A DNA stretch of 61,562 bases from Salinicola lusitanus (GTDB taxonomy: Bacteria; Pseudomonadota; Gammaproteobacteria; Pseudomonadales; Halomonadaceae). The stretch spans positions 750,310-811,871 of the forward strand of contig NZ_PZJM01000004.1 in assembly GCF_003206045.1 (NCBI RefSeq), given 5' to 3'. A model generated the notes under the pieces. The model saw only the letters and a program-made list of their open reading frames with translations. It ran no database searches and was not told the origin of the DNA. This document shows, piece after piece, positions 28,101 to 35,911 of this stretch. The position numbers and the translations under genes are program-made. Each line of letters begins with the position of its first letter. Position 1 is the first letter of the stretch.

Positions 28101-29809
28101 ACCGCATCTACGACTCGCGCAGCCTGACCTTCGCCGAGGAGATTCTTCATGACAACGCGGCCGAACGTCAGGCCTCAGGGGATGGCAGCAACGGACAGCG
28201 CCTCGGCATCGACGGCGTCGACGTGGTCCTCAACTCGCTGGCCGGCGAGGCGATCAACCAGAACCTGCGGGTACTCAAGCCGTTCGGCCGCTTCATCGAA
28301 CTCGGCAAGCGCGACTTCTACGAGAACACCAAGGTCGGCCTGCGCCCGTTCCGTAACAACCTGAGCTACTTCGGGGTCGACTCCGACCAGCTCATGAGCG
28401 AACTGCCCGACCTCACCGGCGAGCTGTTCAGCGAAATGATGACCCTGTTCGCCGACGGCACGCTCGCGCCGCTGCCCTACATCGCGTTCGGCAGCGATCG
28501 CGTGGTCGAGGCCTTCCGCTACATGCAGCAGGCCCGCCAGATCGGCAAGGTCGTCGTCACCTACGAACGACCGCCGACCATGGCGCCCGCGCCCGCCAGG
28601 GACGTTCCGTTGACCCTGGACGCAACGGGCAGCTACGTGGTGACCGGCGGGCTCGGCGGCTTCGGCCTCGCCACCGCCGAGTGGCTGGCCGCCAAGGGCG
28701 CACGCCGGCTGCTGCTATTGAGCCGTCGCGGTGCGGTCACCGAGGAGGCCAAGGCCGGCATCGAGCGGCTGGAAGCGCTCGGCGTCACGGTCGCCGCCCG
28801 CGCCTGCGACGTGACCGACAGTGCGGCGCTCGAGAAAGTGCTGGAGGAAGCGCGGCAGGAGCTCGGCCCGATCCGCGGCATCGTCCATGCCGCCACGGTC
28901 ATCGACGACGGCCTGATCCGTAACCTCGACGAATCGCGCATCCGCCAGGCGATGGCGCCGAAGCTCGAGGGCGCCCGGCACCTGGACTCGCTGACGGCGA
29001 ACGACCCGCTCGACTTCTTCGTCGTCTACTCCTCGGCCACCACCCTGTTCGGCAATCCCGGGCAGGCCAGCTACGTGGCCGCCAACCACTGGCTGGAGGC
29101 CTTCACCGCCAACCGCCGCGCCAACGGGCGACCGGCGACGGTGGTGCGCTGGGGCGCGATCGAGGATGTCGGCTTCCTGGCGCGCAACACCCAGACCCGC
29201 GACAGCCTGCAGGAGCGCCTCGGCGGCCAGGCGTTGACCTCCAGCGACGCGCTGGCCGTGCTCGAGCGCATGCTGGTGGCCGACGTGGCCTCCCTCGGCG
29301 TGCTGGAGCTCGACTGGCGAGCGCTGGCCCGTTTCCTGCCAACGGCGGAAGCGCCGCGCTATCGGGAAATCGCTCGTACTGCCGAGGACGACGGCGGTCA
29401 GGAAGGCGACGATGACCTGCAGCAGCTGCTGGCCAGCCTCTCCCCGGAAGCCCTTTATACGACCCTGATCGAAGTCCTCAGCAAGGAGCTCGCCAAGATC
29501 CTGCTGATCGACGAGGAGAAGATCGATATCCACAAATCCGTCTACGACATGGGGTTCGACTCGCTGATGGGTGTCGAGCTCGTCACCGCCCTGGAAGCTC
29601 GCCTGGGCATCCAGGTACCGGTGATGGTGCTCAGCGAGGCCGGCACGCTGGCCAAGCTCTGCGACTACCTGATGCTCAAGCTGCGTGGTGACGATACCGA
29701 GACCGACAGCGACGAAGACGCGCTCAGCGGCCTTGCCGCCCAGCACGGCGTCGATGCGTTGCAGAACGGTGGCGGATCCCGGGGCGAAGGCGACGGGGGC
29801 CGATCATGA
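22112..29809 (+). CDS. Highly reducing type I polyketide synthase (WcbR-like): KS-AT-DH-(inactive MT)-ER-KR-ACP
   Basis: A 2565-residue single-module megasynthase. KS at about 1-430: C173 in DTACSSS, H308 in EAHGTGT, H346 in SNLGHLE. AT at about 530-870: S624 in GHSVGE; the YAFH motif suggests malonyl units; the usual GQGSQ is GNGCQ. DH at about 890-1180: H924 in ADHRVGDATVFPG and D1088 in LDSAFQ. A region at about 1230-1500 looks like a C-methyltransferase whose SAM motif has decayed (LEASALRP at 1384-1391). ER at about 1810-2150 has HGAAGGVG from 1957. KR has GGLGGFG (2179-2185), VIDD (B-type sign) and Y2321. ACP S2484 lies in GFDSL. There is no thioesterase. All reducing domains look active, so iterative use would give a saturated, fatty-acid-like chain, presumably released by the next gene product. 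Confidence 0.93.
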   Translation: MTKRVAIIGAAHRFPSAPTSQRFWQALKTGEDLVTTVADDRWGLEAYRHPDKQHPGTSYTFAAGSLGDISGFDAAFFGISPREAAQMDPQQRLLLEMTWEAMEDAGIPPQTLRGSQCGVFLGIASLDYSYRMADDMSAIDTSTATGNTSSIASNRISYVFDLHGPSMSMDTACSSSLVAFHQACQSIRSGETDIALAGGISLHLHPFGFIIFSKASMLSPTGRCQVFDESGDGYVRSEGGGVFLLKDYDKAVEDGDRILAVVAGSGVNTDGFKKGLTVPNPDAQVALMTQTLDRAGLTPDDLDYLEAHGTGTAVGDPLETRAIGAAIGQLRQTPLPIGSVKSNLGHLETASGIAGLAKALYALREREVPATIGIRKVNPRIDLKGWNLDIVDQPRKLKAEGQLTIGINSFGFGGANAHVILQSPLETPPAESVETPTRRLPLCLSARSPEALREFAARLSDNLTAGDVSLYDAAYSLVFRRERHHHAAVLLSDSAADAITRLDALAAAESVPGAALGERVDTGYGPVFVYDGNGCQWTAMGRTLLQESPVFAAAVDEVDALFAKHADFSLRAELDGTNQQAAAEGIDRLALTEIAQPALFALQVGVTRLLESEGVRPAAVTGHSVGEVAAAWACGALSLADAVSVIYYRSAGQGRTRGSGEMTAVGLGAEAMQRWLEDPAHAEIVIAGVNGPKGVTLAGPAAALERLEAALSAERIFAKRLALDYAFHSPAMDPIRDEVIDALSHLKPSAARIPFISTVAGKSLDGRELGAEYWWLNIREPVQFAPAVDALIEAGARAFVEIGPQPILRRYLSDALSAQSVTGSVIPTLSRDHDDATAMEASLAALLVSGAVSAEAWFPVTGRFVDLPRYPWQRERYWVKTTGDSQGLMGRHYEHPLLGYRLARQGMAWESQLDTRRLPWLADHRVGDATVFPGAGFAELALAAAAAAKASPVLDIEALEILGPLLLDAAHGKKLQLEIQDADGTLTMKSREPASEDAWTLNARARITAQTRGLLLTRRGSPLPDRAADFTREQHLAMAAHVGLEYGPGFQAISEVWIEDDRALGRIDLPAAIAEDQRDCLLAPGILDSAFQLFIPLLADELAKAGGLAFVPVRLERLQLRVDAAPPAWMEVRLTSRAPHSLCADVALFDANGNAVAVVEGARFKAARLRHTVQHRLSYLDHRLVPAPREAAMLPLDETTAELALAQLVDNYRSVTDSRYGDEVEPLLETLVSAFLDEALRSHADGDGQLLAGHFDAGANDVRQRRQALVELALAIGIVTETPAGWQLQEAPEIDAATVWNLLIRDYPDYAALTHSIGRFGLHLTDWLEARLDVASLGLDAPRLTRLVQTAVGERGWHALADTWLAQYAMSLELLPPHQRLVMLEASALRPQLGERLMGGLSGDRAEYRFVALRDSALNEAESLAEHDPRVELLTVDAAIPAIGANVALVTLDGTQDEIDALLQWLPGQLADDAQIALLALGDTDWQSFLSLAVTTESRPADLETTRQRLETLGYRQLERHTLENDQGGLQLLTAQAPLPATTAAAESGGDRDDSADDEAQWLVISDDNAQWLAAKLVSRFQTLGQAVHHLAGSELAPRELLPLALESFTPTQIVDLRGLANAAEDRCVLAAQWLQTLESAECDAALWWLTLGVGAHFSTLSGATANSLSLPGAAVNSISLPGAATDPASRSDASGQSRLPEDAAQRSRLPEDAAHRSKLPEDAALWGFGRSLQNEAGSRQVRLLDLPLSSRDSLSSELLDALLFELSVPDAETEIVLDADGQRWVPRLGLAPAPGTGTSETQPEHDRAVSLGFELPGQLRHLRWQPHDLPAPQPGQVEIAVKATGLNFRDVMYALGLLSDEAIENGFAGPTLGLEFAGEVVSVGDPNGSLRPGDAVVGFGPASFSDRLIADVNAVAPIPAEIGYAAAATIPTTFFTVYYSLKHLARVQPGERLLIHGAAGGVGLAAIQVGRWLGAEIYATVGSPEKQDFLRLMGVDRIYDSRSLTFAEEILHDNAAERQASGDGSNGQRLGIDGVDVVLNSLAGEAINQNLRVLKPFGRFIELGKRDFYENTKVGLRPFRNNLSYFGVDSDQLMSELPDLTGELFSEMMTLFADGTLAPLPYIAFGSDRVVEAFRYMQQARQIGKVVVTYERPPTMAPAPARDVPLTLDATGSYVVTGGLGGFGLATAEWLAAKGARRLLLLSRRGAVTEEAKAGIERLEALGVTVAARACDVTDSAALEKVLEEARQELGPIRGIVHAATVIDDGLIRNLDESRIRQAMAPKLEGARHLDSLTANDPLDFFVVYSSATTLFGNPGQASYVAANHWLEAFTANRRANGRPATVVRWGAIEDVGFLARNTQTRDSLQERLGGQALTSSDALAVLERMLVADVASLGVLELDWRALARFLPTAEAPRYREIARTAEDDGGQEGDDDLQQLLASLSPEALYTTLIEVLSKELAKILLIDEEKIDIHKSVYDMGFDSLMGVELVTALEARLGIQVPVMVLSEAGTLAKLCDYLMLKLRGDDTETDSDEDALSGLAAQHGVDALQNGGGSRGEGDGGRS
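27092..27181 (+). repeat. Three 30-base tandem units inside the polyketide synthase
   Basis: Three imperfect 30-base units (27092-27121, 27122-27151, 27152-27181), each starting CTG(T/C)CCGGGGCC and encoding LPGAAxNSxS-like decapeptides. They are in frame and lie in a linker before the enoylreductase. Confidence 0.85.
27200..27289 (+). repeat. Second set of three 30-base tandem units inside the polyketide synthase
   Basis: Units 27200-27229, 27230-27259 and 27260-27289 encode SRLPEDAAQR, SRLPEDAAHR and SKLPEDAALW. The last unit runs into the conserved WGFGRSLQNE segment, so the set looks like an in-frame expansion of the sequence just before it. Almost identical between units. Confidence 0.9.
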
Positions 29810-31128
29810 GCCAGCCCCGCGACGCCCTCAAGCAGCGCCTGCTGCAGGAAGCGCGCCAGCGCCGCCAGCAGCGCCCGGAGGGGGACACCGCCCCCAGGCC
29901 CGCCGCCACCAGCGTCGACGAGCGCTTTACCCGCTTCGACCGTCACCCGGGCTACCAGCAGCTCAAGATGATGCGCGAGGGCGGCAAGCGGCTGGGCATC
30001 CCCGATCCATTCTTCAAGGTCCACGAGAGCACCGCCGGCGCGACCACGGTGATCGGCGGGCGGGAGTGCATCAATTTCGCCAGCTACAACTACCTGGGGC
30101 TGGCACACCACCCCCGGGTGATCCAGGCCGGTATCGACGCCCTGGAGCGCTACGGTAGCTCGGTCTCCGCCAGCCGTCCGGTCTCCGGCGAGCGCCCGAT
30201 CCACCATGAACTGGAGCGGGCGATCGCCGAGACCTACGAAGTCGAGGCCGCCGTGGCCTTCGTCAGCGGCCACGCCACCAACGTCTCGACGCTGGGCTAC
30301 CTGCTCGGCCCCAAGGATCTCCTCCTCCACGACGAGTACATCCACAACAGCACCGTGGTCGGCGCGCAGCTTTCCGGCGCGCGGCGGATGAGCTTCGCGC
30401 ACAACGATCCGGTGGCGCTCGAGACCCTGCTGGCACGCCATCGTCGCCAGTTCGAGCGTGTGATCGTGGTGATCGAAGGGCTCTACAGCATGGATGGCGA
30501 TGCCCCGGACCTGAAGCGCTTCGTCGAGATCAAGCAGCGCCACCAGGCCTGGCTGATGGTGGACGAGGCCCACTCCTTCGCGGTGATGGGCGATCGGGGG
30601 CTGGGGCTGCGGGAGTACTGCGACGTGGCGCCCACCGATGTCGACATCTGGATGGGCACGCTCTCCAAGACCCTCTCCGGCTGCGGTGGCTACATCGCCG
30701 GCTGCCGCGAGCTGGTGGAGATGCTGCGCTACTTCGCGCCCGGTTTCCTCTACAGCGTGGGGATGCCGGCGCAGGTGGCCGGGCCATCCCTCGCCGCGCT
30801 CCAGGTGATGAAGGACGAACCCGAACGGCTGAAACGCCTGCATGACATCTCGCGCTACTTCCTCGAGCAGGCCAGGCTCAAGGGCTTCGACATCGGCGAG
30901 AGCATCGGCGTCGCCGTCGTGCCGATCATCGTCGGCAGCTCCGTGCTCGCCGCCGGCCTGTCCGATGCCCTGCTCCAGCACGACATCAACGTGCAGCCGA
31001 TCCTGCATCCGGCGGTGCCCGAGAAGAGCGCGAGGCTACGGTTCTTCCTCAACTGCGACCATACCCGCGAACAGATCGACCAGACCCTCGACGTACTGGA
31101 AACGGAGTGGAAGGCGCGGGCCAGCTAG
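29806..31128 (+). CDS. Alpha-oxoamine synthase (AONS/SPT family, WcbT-like)
   Basis: A 440-residue PLP enzyme that joins an acyl thioester and an amino acid with loss of CO2 to give a 2-amino-ketone. PLP lysine K288 (GTLSKTL), D253 and H256 (VDEAH) and the ring-stacking H156 (SGHATN) are present, as is the N-terminal SYNYLGL substrate segment. The first 40 residues are a charged extension not needed for the fold. ATGA overlap with the polyketide synthase implies that it takes its chain directly from the ACP. Family members include KBL, BioF, serine palmitoyltransferase and Fum8-type PKS-releasing enzymes; a biotin role is unlikely because no bio genes are near. The amino acid used cannot be read from the sequence. 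Confidence 0.9.
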   Translation: MSQPRDALKQRLLQEARQRRQQRPEGDTAPRPAATSVDERFTRFDRHPGYQQLKMMREGGKRLGIPDPFFKVHESTAGATTVIGGRECINFASYNYLGLAHHPRVIQAGIDALERYGSSVSASRPVSGERPIHHELERAIAETYEVEAAVAFVSGHATNVSTLGYLLGPKDLLLHDEYIHNSTVVGAQLSGARRMSFAHNDPVALETLLARHRRQFERVIVVIEGLYSMDGDAPDLKRFVEIKQRHQAWLMVDEAHSFAVMGDRGLGLREYCDVAPTDVDIWMGTLSKTLSGCGGYIAGCRELVEMLRYFAPGFLYSVGMPAQVAGPSLAALQVMKDEPERLKRLHDISRYFLEQARLKGFDIGESIGVAVVPIIVGSSVLAAGLSDALLQHDINVQPILHPAVPEKSARLRFFLNCDHTREQIDQTLDVLETEWKARAS

Positions 31129-31162
31129 CGTACGCCCACCCCTTCTTCAAGGCGACAAGACA

Positions 31163-31193
31163 CGGCCTTGCCACCTCACGGGTGACAAGGCCG
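31163..31193 (+). terminator. Hairpin after the kpsC-to-oxoamine-synthase operon
   Basis: CGGCCTTG ... CAAGGCCG pairs perfectly over 8 bases, with a further CACC/GGTG pairing inside. It sits 34 bases after the last stop codon and between convergent operons, so it may act on both. The T tract is weak. Confidence 0.65.
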
Positions 31194-31230
31194 TTCGCGT
31201 GTTGGGAGCTATCCGGCCCCGCGCTACCGT

Positions 31231-32223
31231 TCAGTCCTGCTGTTGCCCCGCAGCCGTTTGAATGCTGTCGATCAGATCCTCGCCGTATTCATCGATGAAG
31301 CCCTGCCAGACTGGCTGTACCGCTTTCTGGAACGCCTCGGTGTCGACGTCGCGATTGACCTCCATGCCATCGGCCTCGAGTTGCGAGATCATCTGCTCGG
31401 CCTGATCGATGTTCATCTGCCGCTGCATCGCGGTGGCGTCGTCGGCGGCCTTCTGCACGATCTGCTGCTGCTCCGGCGTCAGGCTGTCGAAGCGATTCTT
31501 GTTCATCGCCAGCAGCAGCGCCGCATAGGCGTGATTGGTCATCGACAGATACTTCTGCACCTCGTCGAAGTTGAACGACACCACGATACCCAGCGGGTGA
31601 TCCTGGGCGTCGACTACCCCGGTCTCCATGGCGGTGTAGAGTTCATTGACCTGGATCTGCTGCGGGTTGGCGCCGAGCAGCTCGAACATGTTGTTGAGCA
31701 CGATGGAGTTGTTGACCCGCATGCGCAGCCCTTGCAGATCGCCGGGCTCGCGGATCGGCCCCCGGTTGTTGGTCATCTCCCGGAAACCGTTCTCGGGAAA
31801 CGCCAGGCCCTTGAGGCCGGCGCTCTCGAGTTCGCTCATGACACGATCCCCCGGTTCGCCATCGAGGGCGTTGAAGGCGGCCTGGTGGTCGGAGAACATG
31901 AATGGCAACGTGAAGGCGGCAGCCTCGGGCACCAGCCCGGTGAAGTTGTTGAGCCCCGAAAGCGTGATGTCGATGATGCCCGAGCGAGTGCCGTCGATCA
32001 TCTGCGAGTCGTTGCCCAACTGGCCGTTGGGAAAAATCTGCACCTTCAGCTCGCCATTGCTGGCGCTCTCCACCTCTTCTTTGAATTTCTCCGCCAGGGT
32101 CTGCTGCAGATCGCTCTGCGGCGCCGGATGCGCGAAACGCAGCGTCGTCGCGGCCATGGCGGAACTCGACACGAGCGCCAGCCCGAACAGCGTGGCGGTG
32201 GTTGCCTTGATGATCTTGTTCAT
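31231..32223 (-). CDS. dctP: TRAP transporter substrate-binding protein
   Basis: A 330-residue periplasmic binding protein of the DctP/SiaP family. The start MNKIIKATTATLFGLALV gives a clear signal peptide ending at SAMA-A near residue 25. GLRMRV, NELYTAMETGVVDAQDHP and the TNHAY region match the sugar-acid/dicarboxylate clade. It is the last gene of a leftward dctQ-dctM-dctP set, 44 bases after dctM. The neighbouring idonate-dehydrogenase-like and hydroxyacid dehydrogenase genes suggest a sugar acid such as a gluconate or idonate type ligand; the ligand itself is inference. Confidence 0.93.
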   Translation of the reverse strand: MNKIIKATTATLFGLALVSSSAMAATTLRFAHPAPQSDLQQTLAEKFKEEVESASNGELKVQIFPNGQLGNDSQMIDGTRSGIIDITLSGLNNFTGLVPEAAAFTLPFMFSDHQAAFNALDGEPGDRVMSELESAGLKGLAFPENGFREMTNNRGPIREPGDLQGLRMRVNNSIVLNNMFELLGANPQQIQVNELYTAMETGVVDAQDHPLGIVVSFNFDEVQKYLSMTNHAYAALLLAMNKNRFDSLTPEQQQIVQKAADDATAMQRQMNIDQAEQMISQLEADGMEVNRDVDTEAFQKAVQPVWQGFIDEYGEDLIDSIQTAAGQQQD

Positions 32224-32267
32224 GACACCTCTCCTTGCCTTGTTTTGCGCTTTCACGCCTTCAGGCG

Positions 32268-33548
32268 CTAGCCGATCAGCCAATGCATCGGCACCGTGAT
32301 GATCTGAGGCACCAGCACGAACAGCGCCAGCAGACCGATATAGACCAGAACGAAGGGATAGACGCCGCGCACGGCGTTGGTCATGGTCGTATTACCCACG
32401 CCGCACACCACGTTGAGTACCGTGCCCACCGGCGGCGTGATCAACCCGATGCAGCAGTTGATGACGAACATCAGGCCGAAGTAGATCGGATCGATGCCCG
32501 CCGCCTTCACTAGCGGCATGAACAGCGGCACCAGGATCAGGATGGCGGGCGCCAGATCCATCACCATGCCCACCAGCAGCACCACTACCATGATCGCCGC
32601 CATCAGCAGCTTCGGATCGTCCGCCAGCGGCCCCAGCAGGCCGGCGAGCTGCTGCGGCAACTGGGCGATGGTGATCACCCAGGAAGCGACCATCGCCGCG
32701 CCGACCAGAAACATCACCAGGGCGGTCGAGCGCCCGGCACGAATCAGCACCGCCAGCAGCTTGCGCGCGTCCAGCTCGCGATAGACCACGGCGGAGACGG
32801 CAATGGCGTAGACCGCCGCCACCACGGCCGCCTCGGTGGGCGTGAAGACTCCGAAACGAATCCCGACGATGATGATCACCGGCAGCAGCAGCGCCCAGAC
32901 ACTATCGCGCAGAGCCTTCAACCGCTCGCCGCGGGAGGCTTTCGGCTGCGGCTCGAGGTCCGATTTACGCATCATGAAACGCCAGGTGATCATCAGCGCC
33001 AGGCCCATGAAGAGCCCCGGCACGATCCCGCCGATGAACAGCTTGGCGATGGACAGGTTGCCCGCCACCCCCAGGATGATCAGCGGCAACGAGGGCGGAA
33101 TCACCGGCGCGATGATGCCGCCGGCGGCGAGCAGCCCCACCGAGCGGGAGGCGGGATAGCCGCTCTTGCGCATCATCGGATAGAGGATGCTGACCAGCGC
33201 CGCTGCGTCCGCCACCGCCGAACCGGAAAGCCCGGCCAGCAGCAGCGAGGTAATGATGGCCACATAGCCCAGTCCGCCGCGCCAGTGCCCCACCAGCGCC
33301 ATCGCCAGGCGCACGATACGATCCGACAGGCCACCCACGGCCATCACTTCGCCGGCCACCATGAAGAACGGAATGGCCAAGAGGGCAAAATTGTCGACGC
33401 CATTGACCAGCGACTGGGAGACGATGTCGGCGCTGAACATGCCCATCTGCAGCATCAGCGCCCCTGCCGCCGCCAACAGGGCAAAGGCCACCGGCAGGCG
33501 CAGCAGGATGGCGCCGATCAGCACCGCCAGAAACAGCGCAAGGGTCAT
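32268..33548 (-). CDS. dctM: TRAP transporter large permease
   Basis: A 426-residue inner-membrane protein with about 12 hydrophobic segments. GLSGSAVADAAAL, GGIIAPVIPPSLPLIILG and CIGLITPPVGTVLNVVCGV are the conserved DctM pieces. It imports the DctP-bound solute using an ion gradient, usually sodium. The start overlaps the dctQ stop (ATGA). Confidence 0.95.
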   Translation of the reverse strand: MTLALFLAVLIGAILLRLPVAFALLAAAGALMLQMGMFSADIVSQSLVNGVDNFALLAIPFFMVAGEVMAVGGLSDRIVRLAMALVGHWRGGLGYVAIITSLLLAGLSGSAVADAAALVSILYPMMRKSGYPASRSVGLLAAGGIIAPVIPPSLPLIILGVAGNLSIAKLFIGGIVPGLFMGLALMITWRFMMRKSDLEPQPKASRGERLKALRDSVWALLLPVIIIVGIRFGVFTPTEAAVVAAVYAIAVSAVVYRELDARKLLAVLIRAGRSTALVMFLVGAAMVASWVITIAQLPQQLAGLLGPLADDPKLLMAAIMVVVLLVGMVMDLAPAILILVPLFMPLVKAAGIDPIYFGLMFVINCCIGLITPPVGTVLNVVCGVGNTTMTNAVRGVYPFVLVYIGLLALFVLVPQIITVPMHWLIG

Positions 33549-34114
33549 GGCCTGGTCTCCTGGTCACGGCTGCGCGGCGACGCTTCGCCCGACATCGCGC
33601 TTGGCGCGTCCTCGATACCCGGCGCTATCGCACCGTTAGCCCCGACGCCGGGCGCCTCCGAGTACCCCGGGCGCAGCAGCCCGAGCGTCGCGGTCACGCT
33701 CATCAGCGCGCCGGAGACGACGCCAGCGAGATAGAAGAGCCCTGTGGGCAGGCCGGTGAGCGGCGAGATGTTGTGCCAGTTGGCCAGCGTCTGGCGCCAG
33801 CAACCGATCAGCAGCATGAGCGAGGCGATCAGGATCACCAGCCACAGCAGCCGGCCAAGGACCAGGCGTACGGGGCGCGGCAGGCGATCGAACAGCTCGC
33901 CGACCGCCAGGTGCTCGCCCTCCTTCAGGCAGAGCGAAGCCCCCAGCATGACGATCCAGACGAACCCCAGCCGCGACAGCTCGATGCCGGGGCGCAGCCC
34001 GGAAGCGAACCCGTAGCGCAACACCACGTTGACGAACACCAGGATCATCATTGCCGCCATCAGCGCGGCGATGGCCCACTCGATTCCGCGCCAGAAAGTC
34101 CGAACCGCCGTCAT
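33545..34114 (-). CDS. dctQ: TRAP transporter small permease
   Basis: A 189-residue inner-membrane protein with four hydrophobic segments; ELSRLGFVWIVMLGASLCLKEGEHLAV is the hallmark region. It partners DctM, overlaps it by 4 bases and follows the 3-hydroxyacid dehydrogenase gene by 30. The C-terminal 30 residues form a hydrophilic tail. Confidence 0.93.
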   Translation of the reverse strand: MTAVRTFWRGIEWAIAALMAAMMILVFVNVVLRYGFASGLRPGIELSRLGFVWIVMLGASLCLKEGEHLAVGELFDRLPRPVRLVLGRLLWLVILIASLMLLIGCWRQTLANWHNISPLTGLPTGLFYLAGVVSGALMSVTATLGLLRPGYSEAPGVGANGAIAPGIEDAPSAMSGEASPRSRDQETRP

Positions 34115-34144
34115 GGTTGCCTCCCGCCCTCTCGGGTCAGCCTG

Positions 34145-35107
34145 TCATCGCGCCTGCCCGCCATCGGGCAGACGATCGAGCTCGGCGATATAGCGCTGTG
34201 TCACGGTAATATCCTCGTCGCCGAAGCCGCGCCGGCCCAGATCCTCGTAGAGCGCCGCCAGGGTGGTCAGCTGAGGCGCCACCACCCCACCCCGTGCCGC
34301 CTCGTCGGTCGCGAAGCCGAGATCCTTGATCATGTAGCGGGCCAGGCCGGATGGGGTGTAATCCTTGTCGATCAGGCGCTGGCGTCGCGACGCCAGAAAG
34401 CGTCCACCGGCATAGCCGCCCCCGAGGCAGTCGAGCAGCTTGGCCAGATCGAGCCCGGCGCGCTCGGCGATCACCGTGGCCTCCGCCAGCGCCACCATGG
34501 TCGAAGCGACCACCATCTGGTTGCACGCCTTGGCCACTTCGCCGGCCCCCAGCGGACCCAACAGCGTCGGCGTGCCGAAAGTCGCCAACAGTGGCCGGGC
34601 CACCGCGAAGGCCGCTTCGTCGCCCCCGACCATGACCGAGAGCGTGCCCGCCTCGGCACCATCGGCACCGCCCGAGAGCGGCGCATCGAGCAGCCGGACC
34701 CGACCATCGGTGCGCGACTCGAGTTCGGCGGCCAGCTCGCGGACGCCAGCCGGCGAGGAGGTCGAGCAGATCACCAGCAGCAGCGGCCCGGAGAGCCCCG
34801 CCAGCAGGCCCTCCTCGCCTTCGAGCAACGCCCGCAGCTGCGGCAGATCGGGCAGCACGGTGATGATCACGTCGCTGGCAGCCGCCAGCTCCCGAGGGCT
34901 GTCGCACCATTCGGCGCCGGCATCCAGGGCCGGCCGGGTCCGCTCCCGCGAGCGACCGTGAACGCTGACCTGGGCGGCGACGCCCGCTGCCAGCAGGTTG
35001 CGGGCCATCGGCATGCCCATGCTGCCAAGCCCGATCATGCCCACCCGGCACGGGCTGTCGGCGCCAGGATCGGCATCGGATCCGGAACTCTCCTCGAACG
35101 TCGCCAT
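34145..35107 (-). CDS. 3-hydroxyisobutyrate/2-hydroxy-3-oxopropionate dehydrogenase family protein
   Basis: A 320-residue NAD(P)-dependent beta-hydroxyacid dehydrogenase. The Rossmann motif VGMIGLGSMGMPMARNL (about 22-38), the substrate motif DAPLSGGADGA and the catalytic Lys in GEVAKACNQM are present. A 20-residue acidic N-terminal extension precedes the fold. The family includes tartronate-semialdehyde reductase, 3-hydroxyisobutyrate and L-threonate dehydrogenases. Its place between dctQ and an IclR gene suggests a sugar-acid pathway; the exact substrate is unknown. Confidence 0.88.
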   Translation of the reverse strand: MATFEESSGSDADPGADSPCRVGMIGLGSMGMPMARNLLAAGVAAQVSVHGRSRERTRPALDAGAEWCDSPRELAAASDVIITVLPDLPQLRALLEGEEGLLAGLSGPLLLVICSTSSPAGVRELAAELESRTDGRVRLLDAPLSGGADGAEAGTLSVMVGGDEAAFAVARPLLATFGTPTLLGPLGAGEVAKACNQMVVASTMVALAEATVIAERAGLDLAKLLDCLGGGYAGGRFLASRRQRLIDKDYTPSGLARYMIKDLGFATDEAARGGVVAPQLTTLAALYEDLGRRGFGDEDITVTQRYIAELDRLPDGGQAR

Positions 35108-35119
35108 GGCATCGTTCTC

Positions 35120-35911
35120 CTAGTCGCGACCGCCGCCATCGGCGGCAAGGTTCATGGGATTGGCAATACGCTCCGCCATCGCCTGGAGCGCTTCCACCGC
35201 CCGCATCTCGATGTCGTCGTCGCAGCGCTCCTGCATCAGCGACGTCCCCAGGGCGTAGGCCTGTTCGCCGCTGTACTGGGGCGCGACCGTCACCGCCAGC
35301 CCGCGCACGCCCGGGAAGACCTCGCCCACGTCGCGACCGTAGCCACGGCTGCGCACCGCGCGGATCTTCTCCACCAGGGCGTCGAGATCGGTCACCGAGC
35401 GGTCGGTCCAGCCGGGACGCGTGGCGGGATCGTGAAAGCGGCGGCGAAGCTCGTCGTCGTCGAGTCTTGCCAGCAGCGCGTTGCCCACCGCCGTGATCGA
35501 GGCGGGAAAGCGACTGCCGATACTGGCGGTCATGCGCAGCGGCATGCGCCCGGCGTGGGCGGCGAGGTAAAGCACCTCGGTCCCGTCGAGCACCGCCAGC
35601 TGGCAGATCTCGTCATGCAGCAGCGGGGTCTCGTTGCAGGCCTGGTAGAACGCCTGGACCGGGTCGTCGGTGCGGAGATAGGCGCCGCCCAGTTCCACCA
35701 GCCGCCGCCCCAACCGGTAGCCATTGCCGCTACGGGCGATCAGCCCGTCCGCTTCCAGCGTCAGGCAGATATTGAACAGCGACGAACGGGCGACCGAGAG
35801 CTGGCGCGCCATCTCGCTGACGCCCTGCGGGTTGCCGCCGGACTTCTCCAGCAGCGCCAGCACCCGGATCGCCCGGCTCACCGCCGGCGTTCGCTCGCCC
35901 TCGCCCGCCAT
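35120..35911 (-). CDS. IclR-family transcriptional regulator
   Basis: A 263-residue regulator with an N-terminal winged helix (AVSRAIRVLALLEKSGGNPQGVSEMARQL region, about 9-75) and a C-terminal ligand domain. It shares one base with the hydroxyacid dehydrogenase stop (TGATG), so it is co-translated with it, and the dehydrogenase and TRAP genes flank it. It probably controls this catabolic cluster in response to the substrate, acting on the palindromes at 37004-37041 between the divergent genes. That last point is inference. Confidence 0.92.
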   Translation of the reverse strand: MAGEGERTPAVSRAIRVLALLEKSGGNPQGVSEMARQLSVARSSLFNICLTLEADGLIARSGNGYRLGRRLVELGGAYLRTDDPVQAFYQACNETPLLHDEICQLAVLDGTEVLYLAAHAGRMPLRMTASIGSRFPASITAVGNALLARLDDDELRRRFHDPATRPGWTDRSVTDLDALVEKIRAVRSRGYGRDVGEVFPGVRGLAVTVAPQYSGEQAYALGTSLMQERCDDDIEMRAVEALQAMAERIANPMNLAADGGGRD

